From the NCBI GenBank assembly GCA_900112325.1, contig FOLJ01000020.1, positions 62,001 to 126,000 on the forward strand: a stretch of DNA of 64,000 bases, in the 5' to 3' direction. Within the stretch, counting starts at the first letter, position 1. Each line of letters starts with the position of its first letter. Shown piece after piece: positions 17,601 through 24,897 of this stretch. The notes under the pieces are model-generated. The model was not told the DNA's origin. It saw nothing but the letters and a program-made list of their open reading frames with translations, and did not search any database. Made by a program: the position numbers and the translations under genes. The DNA comes from Micromonospora sediminimaris. Lineage in GTDB: Bacteria > Actinomycetota > Actinomycetes > Mycobacteriales > Micromonosporaceae.

Positions 17601-18583
17601 AGCGCTCCATCGCGCCGATGGGCCACGTGCGGATGATGGCGGCGGTTCAGCCGTTCATCTCCGGCGCCATCTCCAAGACGGTCAACATGCCGGAGCAGGC
17701 CACCGTCGAGGACGTCGAAAAGATCTACTTCGAGGGCTGGAAGCTCGGCCTGAAGGCGCTGGCGATCTACCGGGACAACTGCAAGGTCGGCCAGCCGCTG
17801 TCGGCGGCGAAGAAGAAGGCCGCCGAGCCGGAGGCGACCTCCACCACTGTCGAGCCGGTGGTGGAGAAGGTCGTCGAGTACCGCCCGGTGCGCAAGCGGC
17901 TGCCGAAGAAGCGCCCGTCGGAGACCATCTCCTTCTCCGTGGGCGGGGCCGAGGGCTACCTCACCGCCTCGTCGTACCCGGACGACGGCCTCGGCGAGGT
18001 CTTCCTCAAGATGTCGAAGCAGGGCTCCACCCTGGCCGGGGTGATGGACGCCTTCTCGGTGGCCATCTCCATCGGCCTGCAGTACGGCGTGCCGCTGGAG
18101 ACGTTCGTCAGCAAGTTCACGAACATGCGTTTCGAGCCGGCCGGTATGACCGACGACCCGGACGTGCGGATGGCCGCCTCGGTGATGGACTACATCTTCC
18201 GTCGCCTGGCGTTGGACTTCCTGCCCTACGAGCGCCGCGCCGAACTGGGCATCTTTACCGCCAAGGAGCGGGCCGCCCAGCTCGCCGCCGAGGCCGAGGC
18301 CGAGGCGAGCGGCGCGGACCTGACCGCGATGGCCGCCTCCGCCCCGGTGGAGGCCAAGCCGGAGGAGCCGAAGGCCGGAACGGTCGCCCAGCCAGCCCAG
18401 GAACTCGCCGACGTCGCCGCGGTCAAGCCGGCACCGCCGGTCGGTTCCAGCACCGAGCTGCTGGAGGCCGTGATCGGCAAGGCCGCCGACGCGCCGCTCT
18501 GCTTCACCTGCGGTACGAAGATGCGCCCGGCCGGTAGCTGCTACGTCTGCGAGGGCTGCGGCTCCACAAGCGGCTGCAGCTGA
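14630..18583 (+). CDS. nrdJ: Adenosylcobalamin-dependent (class II) ribonucleotide reductase NrdJ, intein-containing precursor
   Basis: Reduces ribonucleotides to deoxyribonucleotides using B12. The precursor is 1317 residues. Removing the 358-residue intein (residues 156-513) leaves 959, normal for the family. Extein motifs: NSPVWFNVG, the redox Cys at the splice junction (QVSA/CFILAVDDSMDSI), NPCSEYLHLD with the radical-site Cys, and a C-terminal Cys-rich tail (CFTCGTKMRPAGSCYVCEGCG). The start is probably ATG 14630; a GTG at 14645 is also possible. Upstream are nrdR and candidate NrdR boxes. A perfect hairpin terminator follows at 18594. Confidence 0.95.
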   Translation: MPGDGVTTSRSRSKAGAGLKVERVWTTPGVHPYDEVTWERRDVVMTNWRDGSINFEQRGVEYPESWSVNAANIVTTKYFRGAVGTPEREWSLKQLIDRVVTTYRTAGEEYGYFASPADAEVFAHELTWMLLHQVFSFNSPVWFNVGTPSPQQVSACLPYDSLVSTPGGLVPIGKLVEEGAVGAKVYDGTGLTSIVAVKANGVRDVLRLHTKAGYTLDVTPDHVVWKSTGSGTGEWVEAGTLNPGDKLEWHRTYAYGESELELREVREAALAGWLQSDGFVGQYAEGTNRSLTIEAMTVNDDELDWVTTTLDEVFPGAHRKERSVTTQDQNLDCRRIRLYGEHLRPFVERWDLLTRGTDMRVPQRLFTAPLPVVAGYLRSIFQAEGYVSARERSTLVAADMISEELIRGVQSLLLRFGIFSRVSFKADSRPDRKGVWTVRIQNDGDRDLFATHIGFVGAEKMAKLEAGFAKPGRPAAEVKRLEIDRIEPIGSMEVYDIQTESGEFLAGNLRVHNCFILAVDDSMDSILDWYKEEGLIFKGGSGSGVNLSRIRSSRELLSSGGTASGPVSFMRGADASAGTIKSGGATRRAAKMVILDVDHPDIEEFVVTKAREEDKIRALRDAGFDMDLGGSDIVSVQYQNANNSVRVSDEFMSAVENSGTFDLRGRLDGAVIDTIDAKNLFRTISQAAWECADPGLQYDDTINDWHTCPETGRITASNPCSEYLHLDNSSCNLASLNLMKFLRADGGFEVEKFVRSVELVITAMDISICFADFPTQKIGETTRAYRQLGIGYANLGALLMASGLPYDSDQGRSLSAAITSLMTGTAYRRSAELAGIVGAYDGYARNAEPHKRVMRKHAAANDEIKPSGTVATALVREATRQWTLGNKIGDKNGWRNSQASVLAPTGTIGLMMDCDTTGVEPDLALVKFKKLVGGGSMQIVNQTVPRALRSLGYPEEQVEAIVEHIADQGHVVDAPGLKPEHYPVFDCAMGERSIAPMGHVRMMAAVQPFISGAISKTVNMPEQATVEDVEKIYFEGWKLGLKALAIYRDNCKVGQPLSAAKKKAAEPEATSTTVEPVVEKVVEYRPVRKRLPKKRPSETISFSVGGAEGYLTASSYPDDGLGEVFLKMSKQGSTLAGVMDAFSVAISIGLQYGVPLETFVSKFTNMRFEPAGMTDDPDVRMAASVMDYIFRRLALDFLPYERRAELGIFTAKERAAQLAAEAEAEASGADLTAMAASAPVEAKPEEPKAGTVAQPAQELADVAAVKPAPPVGSSTELLEAVIGKAADAPLCFTCGTKMRPAGSCYVCEGCGSTSGCS
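15095..16168 (+). mobile_element. Intein with LAGLIDADG homing endonuclease inside nrdJ
   Basis: Protein intron of 358 residues. Block A is CLPYDSLVSTPGG (Cys1), block B has TPDH (T64, H67), block F is VYDIQTESGEFLAGN, and block G is VHN before the extein Cys. Two LAGLIDADG-type motifs are visible, LAGWLQSDG (intein residues 115-123) and VAGYLRSIFQAEG (218-230), each keeping an acidic residue. All splicing residues appear intact, so splicing should work; whether the endonuclease is active is unknown. The insertion point is directly before the redox-active cysteine of the reductase. Confidence 0.93.
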
Positions 18584-18593
18584 CCGAGTACGC

Positions 18594-18629
18594 AACGAGC
18601 CCCGGGCGGTGGATTGCCCGGGGCTCGTT
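18594..18629 (+). terminator. nrdJ hairpin terminator
   Basis: Arms 18594-18607 (AACGAGCCCCGGGC) and 18616-18629 pair perfectly over 14 bp with an 8-base loop, starting 10 bases after the nrdJ stop. Confidence 0.8.
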
Positions 18630-18638
18630 CGTCTCTTG

Positions 18639-18688
18639 CGATCTTGGACTGAAACCGCCGTTCCAGGGGCACTTCCGTACCAAGATTG
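18639..18688. repeat. Imperfect inverted repeat at the broken end of the HIT gene
   Basis: ATCTTGG at 18641-18647 and CCAAGAT at 18680-18686 are the exact outer arms of a longer imperfect palindrome. It occupies the place where the missing 3' part of the HIT gene should be and may mark the rearrangement that removed it. Confidence 0.45.
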
Positions 18689-18689
18689 G

Positions 18690-18983
18690 CTGCACCGGCG
18701 CGAAGCCGGCTTGTTCGGCGTACTGCATGACGTAGGTCTTCACGCAGCCGGTGACGGCGGTCAGCGCCCGGGAGAGCCGGACCTGCCAGGTGCCGAGGCC
18801 CGCCGCCTCCGTGTCGGTCAGTTCGGCAATCGACGTGACGTGCCGGCGGGGTACGAGCACCAGCCAGCCGGGTAGCCGGCTGTCGAACGCGTGCACCACC
18901 CGCCAGTGCTCGTCGACGTCGACGCGTTCCCGCGGCGGCAGTGCGTCGAACCGCTCCTCACTGCGACACACATAGCAGTCCAT
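18690..18983 (-). pseudogene. HIT-family protein, 3'-truncated
   Basis: The N-terminal two thirds of a HIT (histidine-triad) nucleotide-binding protein is intact from ATG 18983: CYVCRSEERFDALPP, EHWRVVHAFDS, PGWLVLVPRRHV and YVMQYAEQAGFA. The family continues with the catalytic HxHxH motif directly after GFA. Here the frame reads PVQPILVRK and then unrelated residues to a stop at 18504 inside nrdJ. Without the histidine triad the product cannot be an active hydrolase. An upstream TACGGT hexamer six bases before the ATG looks like a retained leaderless promoter. A truncated but expressed protein cannot be excluded. Confidence 0.75.
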
Positions 18984-19047
18984 CCCGCGACCGTATCGGC
19001 AGCACTTCGCGATATACGTCACCGCTTACCGGTACGGCTTTGTTGCG

Positions 19048-20010
19048 ATGATCGACCACATGAGGATCGCTCAGCGCTACGTCTGGTTCGCCGAACGCGA
19101 GGCGCGCGGGGTTTCTCCCTCGTACGAGCGGCTGGCCCACGCGGTGTCCCGCGACGAGGAACTGCTCAGCCTGCTCGGCACCCTGCCGGAGGCCAAGCAG
19201 CAGCCTAACCTCCTCTTCGGCGTGGTACGCCTGCTCGGCGGGCCGGTCGACGCACCGGCCGCGTTCCATGACTACCTGGTGGTCAACTGGTCGACGGTGG
19301 AGGCGGAGGTCCGTACCCGGGTCACGCAAACCAACGAGGCCGGTCGCTGCGCCGTACTGCTGCCGTTGCTCGCGGCGCTTCCGCAGCCGGTTGCCTTGCT
19401 GGAGGTCGGTGCCTCCGCCGGTCTCTGCCTCTACCCGGACCGGTACGCGTACCGGTACACCGGCAGCGCACCCGGTGGCCACCTGATCGGCACGGAGGAG
19501 CCGGTGCTCAACTGCGTGGCCACGAACCTGACGCCGCCGGAGCACCGGCCGGAGGTGGTGTGGCGAGCCGGTCTGGACCTGAATCCGCTCGACGTGACCG
19601 ATCCTGCTGACCTGGCCTGGCTCGACGCCCTGATCTGGCCGGAGCACGAGCACCGCCGGAACCGGCTGCGGGCGGCGGCGGCCGTCGCAGCCGCCGACCC
19701 GCCGCTGCTGGTTCGTGGTGACCTGGTCGACGATCTGCCGGCGCTGGCCGCGCAGGCACCGGCCGATGCCACCCTGGTGGTCTTCCACACCAGCGTGCTC
19801 TATCTGGTGCCGACGCCGCGCCGGTCGGCCTTCGCCGAGGAGGTACGCCGTCTGCCCGGCCACTGGATCGCCAACGAGGGGCCGAGCGTGCTGCCGTACG
19901 CCGCACTGCCACAGCCACCGAGCGACGCGCACCTCAACGTGCTCGCGCTCGACGGGCAGCCGCTGGCCTGGACGCGCGGACACGGGCAGGAGATCACCTG
20001 GTTCGGCTAG
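19048..20010 (+). CDS. DUF2332 domain-containing protein
   Basis: 320-residue cytoplasmic protein matching the DUF2332 family by its start (RIAQRYVWFAEREARGVSPSYERLA), by LLEVGASAGLCLYPDRY, which resembles a methyltransferase glycine-rich motif I, and by WLDALIWPEHEHRRNRL. Function is not established; a SAM-dependent methyltransferase fold is possible. It converges on the sigma factor gene, and the two stop codons share the self-complementary CTAG at 20007-20010. No Shine-Dalgarno is visible before the ATG. Confidence 0.82.
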   Translation: MIDHMRIAQRYVWFAEREARGVSPSYERLAHAVSRDEELLSLLGTLPEAKQQPNLLFGVVRLLGGPVDAPAAFHDYLVVNWSTVEAEVRTRVTQTNEAGRCAVLLPLLAALPQPVALLEVGASAGLCLYPDRYAYRYTGSAPGGHLIGTEEPVLNCVATNLTPPEHRPEVVWRAGLDLNPLDVTDPADLAWLDALIWPEHEHRRNRLRAAAAVAAADPPLLVRGDLVDDLPALAAQAPADATLVVFHTSVLYLVPTPRRSAFAEEVRRLPGHWIANEGPSVLPYAALPQPPSDAHLNVLALDGQPLAWTRGHGQEITWFG

Positions 20011-21296
20011 CCGTGCCCAGTATCTGTGGGGGCGGTGACCTCGCTGAGACGGGTGCTGAGGAAGTCGCGTTCGGCATCGTTGTCGACCAGATCCAGGGCA
20101 TTCCGGTACGCCTGCGCCGCCTCGGCGTCGCGGCCGAGCCGGCGCAGCAGGTCGGCCCGGATCGCCGGCAGGTAGTGATAGCCGGCCAGCCGCGGGTCCT
20201 GGGCGAGAGCGTCGACCTCGGTGAGCGCCACGGCCGGTCCGTCCACCATCGACACCGCCACCGCCCGGTTCAACGACACCACCGGCGAGGGCCAGCGGTC
20301 CAGCAGCATGTCGTAGAGCTTGACGATCTGCGGCCAGTCGGTCGCCGCGTAGCTGGGCGCGAGGGCGTGCAGCGAGGCGATGGCGGCTTGCAGCGCGTAC
20401 CGGCCGGTGCGTCCGGTGCGGAACGTGTCGAGCACCAGGCGACGCCCCTCAGCGATGGCGTCCCGGTCCCAACCGGAACGGTCCTGATCCTCCAGCCGCA
20501 GCAGCCGGCCCTCGGCGTCGGTACGGGTGGCCCGGCGTGCGTCGGTGAGCAGCAGCAGCGCGAGCAGCCCGCGTACCTCCGGCTCGTCGGGTAGCAGGGC
20601 CGCCAGCGTCCGGGCCAGGTGCAGCGCGCGGTCGGCCAGGTCGGCGCGGAGCAGCTCGTCGCCGGTGGGCGCGGTGTGTCCGGTGGTGTAGAGCAGGTGT
20701 ACGACGGCGAGCACCGGGTCGAGCCGTTCGGGTAGTTCGGTGGCCTCGGGAACCCGGTAGGGGATCCGGGCGGCGGCGATCTTCTTCTTGGCGCGGGTGA
20801 CGCGCGCCGCCATGGTCGGTTCGGGGACCAGGAAGACGCTGGCGATGTCGGCGGTGCTCACGCCGCAGACCAGGCGCAGGGTGAGCGCGACCTGCGCCTC
20901 CCGGGCGAGCGCCGGATGGCAGCAGGTGAAGACGAGACGCAGCCGGTCGTCCGGCACGGCCACCTCGTCCGGGACGTCCGGCTCGGCCTCGTTCGGCTCC
21001 ACAAGCAGCGGCAGTTTCGCGCGGAGCACCTGCCGTCGGCGTAGTACGTCGACTGCCTTCCGGCGGGCCGTCGCGGTGAGCCACGCGCCGGGCCGCTCCG
21101 GTACGCCGTCCCGGCCCCAGGTGCCGAGCGCGGCCACGTACGCCTCTTGGACGCTCTCCTCGGCGAGGTCGAAGTCACCGGCGACGCGCGCCGTGGCGGC
21201 GAGCACGAAGGTCCACTCGCGGCGGTGCGCGTCCGCGACGGCCCGTTCGACCTCGGCTGCCGTGGCCGGCACGACGGTCCGCTCGCCGTCGCTCAC
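20007..21296 (-). CDS. ECF RNA polymerase sigma factor with C-terminal TPR-like extension (ECF42-like)
   Basis: 429-residue extracytoplasmic-function sigma factor. Region 2 (residues about 15-80; DFDLAEESVQEAYVAAL, RPGAWLTATARRKAVDVLRR) and region 4 (about 120-185; VFTCCHPAL, VSTADIASVFLVPEPTMAARVTRAKKKI) are followed by a long helical C-terminal domain (about 200-420) typical of the group paired with DGPF proteins. No anti-sigma gene is present. GTG 21296 overlaps the stop of the upstream DGPF gene by four bases, so the pair is translationally coupled. The C-terminal extension and the DGPF partner probably replace a classical anti-sigma. Confidence 0.88.
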   Translation of the reverse strand: MSDGERTVVPATAAEVERAVADAHRREWTFVLAATARVAGDFDLAEESVQEAYVAALGTWGRDGVPERPGAWLTATARRKAVDVLRRRQVLRAKLPLLVEPNEAEPDVPDEVAVPDDRLRLVFTCCHPALAREAQVALTLRLVCGVSTADIASVFLVPEPTMAARVTRAKKKIAAARIPYRVPEATELPERLDPVLAVVHLLYTTGHTAPTGDELLRADLADRALHLARTLAALLPDEPEVRGLLALLLLTDARRATRTDAEGRLLRLEDQDRSGWDRDAIAEGRRLVLDTFRTGRTGRYALQAAIASLHALAPSYAATDWPQIVKLYDMLLDRWPSPVVSLNRAVAVSMVDGPAVALTEVDALAQDPRLAGYHYLPAIRADLLRRLGRDAEAAQAYRNALDLVDNDAERDFLSTRLSEVTAPTDTGHG

Positions 21297-21634
21297 TCGG
21301 CGGGCGGCTCGAACAGCGGCCGAACCTCCACCCCGCCGTGAATGGTGGCCGGGTTCAACTTGGCGATCTGCACAGCGGCGTCCAGGTCGGGCGCCTCCAG
21401 GACGAAGAACCCGGCGACGACCTCCTTGGCCTCGATGAACGGGCCGTCGGTGACGAGGTCGCCGCGTACCGCGGTGGCGGTGGTGCTCGGTTGCAGGGCG
21501 TAGCCCGTCACGATCTGCCCGCCCAGCTCGGCCACCTGCGCGGGATACCGCTCCAGCAGGGCGACGTAGTCGGGGGTGAGGTCCATCGGATCGGCCGGTG
21601 CCGGCGAGTAGATCACGACTGCGTACTGGGCCAT
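21293..21634 (-). CDS. YCII-related DGPF-family protein
   Basis: 113-residue dimeric alpha/beta-barrel protein of the YCII/DGPF family. It carries the diagnostic DGPF motif (TDGPFIEAKEVVAGFFVLE) and a MAQYAVVIYSPAP start. Genes of this family are regularly coupled to ECF42-type sigma factors, as here, where it is the first gene and overlaps the sigma gene by four bases. Its biochemical role is unproven. AAGGAGACCTC just before the ATG gives a strong ribosome site. Divergent from the DUF5522 gene. Confidence 0.9.
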   Translation of the reverse strand: MAQYAVVIYSPAPADPMDLTPDYVALLERYPAQVAELGGQIVTGYALQPSTTATAVRGDLVTDGPFIEAKEVVAGFFVLEAPDLDAAVQIAKLNPATIHGGVEVRPLFEPPAE

Positions 21635-21664
21635 GAGGTCTCCTTCATCGACTTCGGGAAAACC

Positions 21665-21670
21665 TAGACT
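21665..21670 (+). promoter_or_regulatory. -10-like hexamer TAGACT, possible leaderless start
   Basis: TAGACT ends seven bases before the ATG at 21678 and no ribosome site intervenes. Confidence 0.4.
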
Positions 21671-21677
21671 GCCGGTG

Positions 21678-21917
21678 ATGAGCGGAGAACGACGGCCCCT
21701 GGCGGCACGGCCACTGACCGAGCCGCATCCTTCGCGGTTGCCGCCCGATCACCCCGGCCGGCAGCACATCCTCACCGCGCACGCCGAAGCCTTGGCCGCG
21801 GGCGACGCCGGCTACCTCGACCCGGACACCGGCCTGTTCGTCCTCACGGCCGGATTCCTGGCCCGGCGCGGCACCTGCTGCGGCCGGGGCTGTCGCCACT
21901 GCCCGTACGTGAGCTGA
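21678..21917 (+). CDS. DUF5522 small Cys-rich protein
   Basis: 79-residue protein. Its hallmark is the C-terminal RRGTCCGRGCRHCPY, with four cysteines that could bind a metal or Fe-S cluster, after a helix (HILTAHAEALAAGDAGYLD) and a beta hairpin (TGLFVLTAGFLA). This matches DUF5522, whose function is unknown. ATG 21678 starts the conserved region; the frame from 21633 would run through the divergent promoter. It converges on the IdeR gene with only 15 bases between stops. Confidence 0.8.
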   Translation: MSGERRPLAARPLTEPHPSRLPPDHPGRQHILTAHAEALAAGDAGYLDPDTGLFVLTAGFLARRGTCCGRGCRHCPYVS

Positions 21918-21932
21918 GAGACCGCCTTCGGG

Positions 21933-22622
21933 TCAGGCGGCGGCGACGAAGACCCGGGAGGCGATCTCCCGGGGCAACCGGACGCTCTCGCCGGAGCGGT
22001 CGATCGACACGGAATCGCGCTCCTGCGCGACCGTCACCGTGGCACCCGGGTCGACGCCGGCCGCGTGCAGTTGACGGAGCACCTCGGCGTCGGTTTGTAC
22101 GCTCTCGCAGATTCGGCGTACGACGACAGTGCCGGTCAGGCCGGGGAAGGCCAGGTTTCGCTCGCCGTCGATCGGTTCGGGCTCGGCCTGGCCCGGCGAG
22201 CCCAACTCGTCCAGACCCGGGATCGGGTTGCCGTACGGCGACCGGGTCGGCCGGTTGAGCAGGTCGTAGACCCGCTTCTCGACCGCGTCGCTCATCACGT
22301 GCTCCCAGCGGCAGGCCTCTTCGTGGGCCTCCTCGTAGGGCATCCCGATCACGTTGACCAGCAGCAGCTCGGCGAGCCGGTGTTTGCGCATCACCGAGAC
22401 GGCGGCGCTGCGTCCCTGCTCGGTGAGGCTGAGGTGCCGGTCACCTTCGACGGTGAGCAGGCCGTCGCGTTCCATCCGGGCGACGGTCTGACTGACCGTG
22501 GGGCCGCTCTGGCGCAGGCGTTCGGCGATCCGGGCGCGCAACGGAGGCACGCCCTCCTCCTCGAGTTCGAGGATCGTACGCAAGTACATTTCGGTCGTAT
22601 CGACCAGGTCGTGAGACTTCAT
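21933..22622 (-). CDS. ideR: Iron-dependent DtxR/IdeR-family repressor
   Basis: Fe(II)-activated repressor of siderophore and iron-storage genes. The 229-residue protein closely follows DtxR: winged helix (DTTEMYLRTILELEEEG, SGPTVSQTVARMERDGL), metal and dimer domain with CRWEHVMSD supplying Cys/Glu/His ligands, NPTxSPYGNPIPGL, and a C-terminal SH3-like/FeoA domain (about 150-229). ATG 22622 is chosen because the family begins MKSHDLVDTTEMYL there, with GGAGGG upstream. A frame to 22703 adds 27 unlike residues. Divergent from the rhodanese gene. Confidence 0.92.
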   Translation of the reverse strand: MKSHDLVDTTEMYLRTILELEEEGVPPLRARIAERLRQSGPTVSQTVARMERDGLLTVEGDRHLSLTEQGRSAAVSVMRKHRLAELLLVNVIGMPYEEAHEEACRWEHVMSDAVEKRVYDLLNRPTRSPYGNPIPGLDELGSPGQAEPEPIDGERNLAFPGLTGTVVVRRICESVQTDAEVLRQLHAAGVDPGATVTVAQERDSVSIDRSGESVRLPREIASRVFVAAA

Positions 22623-22720
22623 GGTTTCAGCGGCCCTCCAGCCTTGATGGTACCCTCCCGCGCCCCGGACGTCTGTCGCCGAACCGTAGGGAATGTCACT
22701 CATGGTGTTGACTGTGGGCC

Positions 22721-23584
22721 ATGTCCGCTACTGACGATCTTCTGGTCGAGGCCGAGCGGCTCGCCGCCGAACTCGAAGGAACCGACCCGCCGACCCTGCT
22801 CGATGTCCGCTGGCGTCTGGCCGGGGCACCCGGACGGGACGACTACCTGGCGGGACACCTGCCGGGCGCCGTCTTCGTCGACCTGGACACCGCGCTGTGC
22901 GGCGCTCCCGGCCCGGCCGGGCGGCATCCGCTGCCCGAACCGGTCGCGCTGGAGGCGGCGTTGCGGGCGGCCGGCGTGCGGACCGGTCATCCCGTGGTGG
23001 TGTACGACGGTGGCGACGGCATGTCGGCGGCCCGAGCCTGGTGGACGCTGCGCTGGGCGGGGCATCGACCGGTCCGGCTGCTGCACGGCGGCTACCCGGC
23101 CTGGACGGCGGCCGGCCTGCCGGTCAGCACCGACCAACCCGCTCCGCGGCCGGGTGACGTGACCGTTCGCCCGGGAGCCCTGCCGGTGCTGGACGCCGCG
23201 GCAGCCGCTCGTCTGGCGGCCGGCGACGGTGTCCTGATCGACGTGCGGGCCGCGCCCCGCTACCGGGGCGAGCACGAGCCCATCGATCCGGTCGCCGGCC
23301 ACATCCCCGGCGCGGTGAATCTGCCCGCCCCCGAGTATGTCGCCGAGGGGCGCTTCCCGGCTGCCGAGGCGCTGCGGGACCGTTTCGTCGCTGCCGGCGT
23401 GGCCGCCGAGGCGCCGGTCGGGGCGTACTGCGGATCCGGGGTGACCGCGGCCCAGGCCGTGTTCGCGTTGCATCTGGCCGGCCGCCCGGACGCCGCGCTC
23501 TACGTCGGCTCGTGGAGCAACTGGGTCGCCGACCCGGACCGACCGGTGGCCACCGAACCGACGCCTGACCGGTCCGACGCCTGA
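22721..23584 (+). CDS. sseA: Thiosulfate/3-mercaptopyruvate sulfurtransferase
   Basis: 287-residue two-domain rhodanese. The inactive N-terminal domain (LLDVRWRLAG, GHLPGAVFVDLD) is followed by the catalytic domain (LIDVRAAPRYRGEHEPIDPVAGHIPGAVN) with active-site loop CGSGVTAAQ, whose Cys carries the persulfide. Transfers sulfur from thiosulfate or mercaptopyruvate to thiophilic acceptors. The CGSGVT loop is the kind usual in mercaptopyruvate enzymes, but the substrate is not certain. A perfect 16-bp hairpin follows the stop. Confidence 0.88.
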   Translation: MSATDDLLVEAERLAAELEGTDPPTLLDVRWRLAGAPGRDDYLAGHLPGAVFVDLDTALCGAPGPAGRHPLPEPVALEAALRAAGVRTGHPVVVYDGGDGMSAARAWWTLRWAGHRPVRLLHGGYPAWTAAGLPVSTDQPAPRPGDVTVRPGALPVLDAAAAARLAAGDGVLIDVRAAPRYRGEHEPIDPVAGHIPGAVNLPAPEYVAEGRFPAAEALRDRFVAAGVAAEAPVGAYCGSGVTAAQAVFALHLAGRPDAALYVGSWSNWVADPDRPVATEPTPDRSDA

Positions 23585-23631
23585 CCGACCGCGTCGGCGA
23601 CCGGCGGGCGCGGACCGCGGGCAACGTGTGA

Positions 23632-23666
23632 CCGGTCGGCGGCCCGGCTGCCGGGCCGCCGACCGG
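23632..23666 (+). terminator. Hairpin between sulfurtransferase and AcuC-like gene
   Basis: Arms 23632-23647 and 23651-23666 (CCGGTCGGCGGCCCGG) pair perfectly over 16 bp with a 3-base loop. It terminates the sulfurtransferase transcript, 22 bases before the next start codon. Confidence 0.8.
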
Positions 23667-23687
23667 CCCTCGTGCGACCATGGGCAG

Positions 23688-24869
23688 ATGTCCGACGACA
23701 CGGTGGTGGTGTGGGACGAGTCGCTGCTCGCCTACGACCTCGGTGACCACCCACTCGATCCGGTGCGGGTGGAGTTGACCATCGCCCTCGCTCGGGAACT
23801 GGGCATCCTGGAACGGGCCGGGGTGCGGCTGGTGCCGCCGGTGCCCGCCGACGACGACCTGCTCACCCGGGTGCACGACCCGCGCTACCTCGACGCGGTC
23901 CGGATCGCGCCGCGCGACCCGCTCTTCGCCGGGTTCGGTCTGGGCACTTCGGACAATCCCGTCTTCGACGGGATGCACGAGTCCAGCGCGCTTGTCGCCG
24001 GGGCGAGCGTGATCGCGGCCGAGGCGGTGTGGCGGGGTACGGCCCGCCGGGCGGTCAACGTCGCCGGTGGCCTGCACCACGCGATGCCTGCTCGCGCCGC
24101 CGGCTTCTGTGTCTACAACGACCCGGCGGTGGCCATCGCCCGGCTGCTCGACCTGGGGGCCGAGCGCATCGCGTACGTCGACATCGACGTGCACCACGGC
24201 GACGGGGTGCAGCAGATCTTCTGGGACGACCCCCGGGTGCTGACGGTCAGCCTGCACGAGACTCCGCTCGCCCTCTTCCCCGGCACCGGTTTCCCCGACG
24301 AGACCGGTGGCCCGAACGCCGCCGGCACCGCGGTCAACATCCCGTTGCCGCCCGGGGTCCAGGACGCCGGTTGGCAGCGTGCCTTCCACGCGGTCGTGCC
24401 GTCGGTCCTCCGGGCGTTCCGCCCACAACTTCTGTTCACCCAGTGCGGGGCGGACGCCCATCGCGTCGACCCCCTGGCCGACCTGCACCTGTCCGTCGAC
24501 GGGCAGCGCGCCACCTACCTGGCGTTGCGGGCGCTCGCCGACGAGTTGTGCGACGGACGCTGGGTGGCCACCGGCGGTGGCGGGTACGCCCTGGTCGAGG
24601 TGGTGCCCCGGGCCTGGACGCATCTGCTGGCGGTGGCCACCGGCGCGCCGTTGGATCCGGCGACGCTGACCCCGCCGGCCTGGCGGGAACTGGCCACGGC
24701 CCGCCGGCCCGGCCTCGACGTACCGCTGCGGATGACCGACGACGTCGACCCGGGCTACGAGCCGTGGCAGCCCACCGGGGAGCCGAGCCCGGTGGACCGG
24801 GCGATCGCGGCGACCCGGAAGGCGGTCTTCCCGCTGCTCGGCCTCGACCCGCACGATCCGCGTGACTGA
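23688..24869 (+). CDS. acuC: AcuC-like class I histone-deacetylase-family protein
   Basis: Zn-dependent lysine deacetylase of 393 residues. Visible motifs: GGLHHAMPARAAGFCVYND (active-site His pair), YVDIDVHHGDGVQ (Asp/His zinc ligands), CGADAHRVDPLADLHLS (zinc Asp) and TGGGGYAL (catalytic-loop glycines). In Bacillus AcuC deacetylates and so activates acetyl-CoA synthetase. The gene directly downstream is a GNAT/acyl-CoA-synthetase fusion like the enzyme that acetylates AcsA, so the two probably form an opposed pair. ATG 23688 opens the conserved region; the frame from 23628 runs through the upstream hairpin. Confidence 0.87.
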   Translation: MSDDTVVVWDESLLAYDLGDHPLDPVRVELTIALARELGILERAGVRLVPPVPADDDLLTRVHDPRYLDAVRIAPRDPLFAGFGLGTSDNPVFDGMHESSALVAGASVIAAEAVWRGTARRAVNVAGGLHHAMPARAAGFCVYNDPAVAIARLLDLGAERIAYVDIDVHHGDGVQQIFWDDPRVLTVSLHETPLALFPGTGFPDETGGPNAAGTAVNIPLPPGVQDAGWQRAFHAVVPSVLRAFRPQLLFTQCGADAHRVDPLADLHLSVDGQRATYLALRALADELCDGRWVATGGGGYALVEVVPRAWTHLLAVATGAPLDPATLTPPAWRELATARRPGLDVPLRMTDDVDPGYEPWQPTGEPSPVDRAIAATRKAVFPLLGLDPHDPRD

Positions 24870-24897
24870 CTGAGCCGGCCGGGGAGGGCCGTCCGAG

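Noticed and set aside
14660..18595. Two very long antisense open frames (714 and 555 codons) opposite nrdJ
   Set aside because: The plus strand carries unmistakable NrdJ and intein motifs. The antisense frames are low-complexity Arg/Ala/Gly/Leu sequences created by high-GC codon bias.
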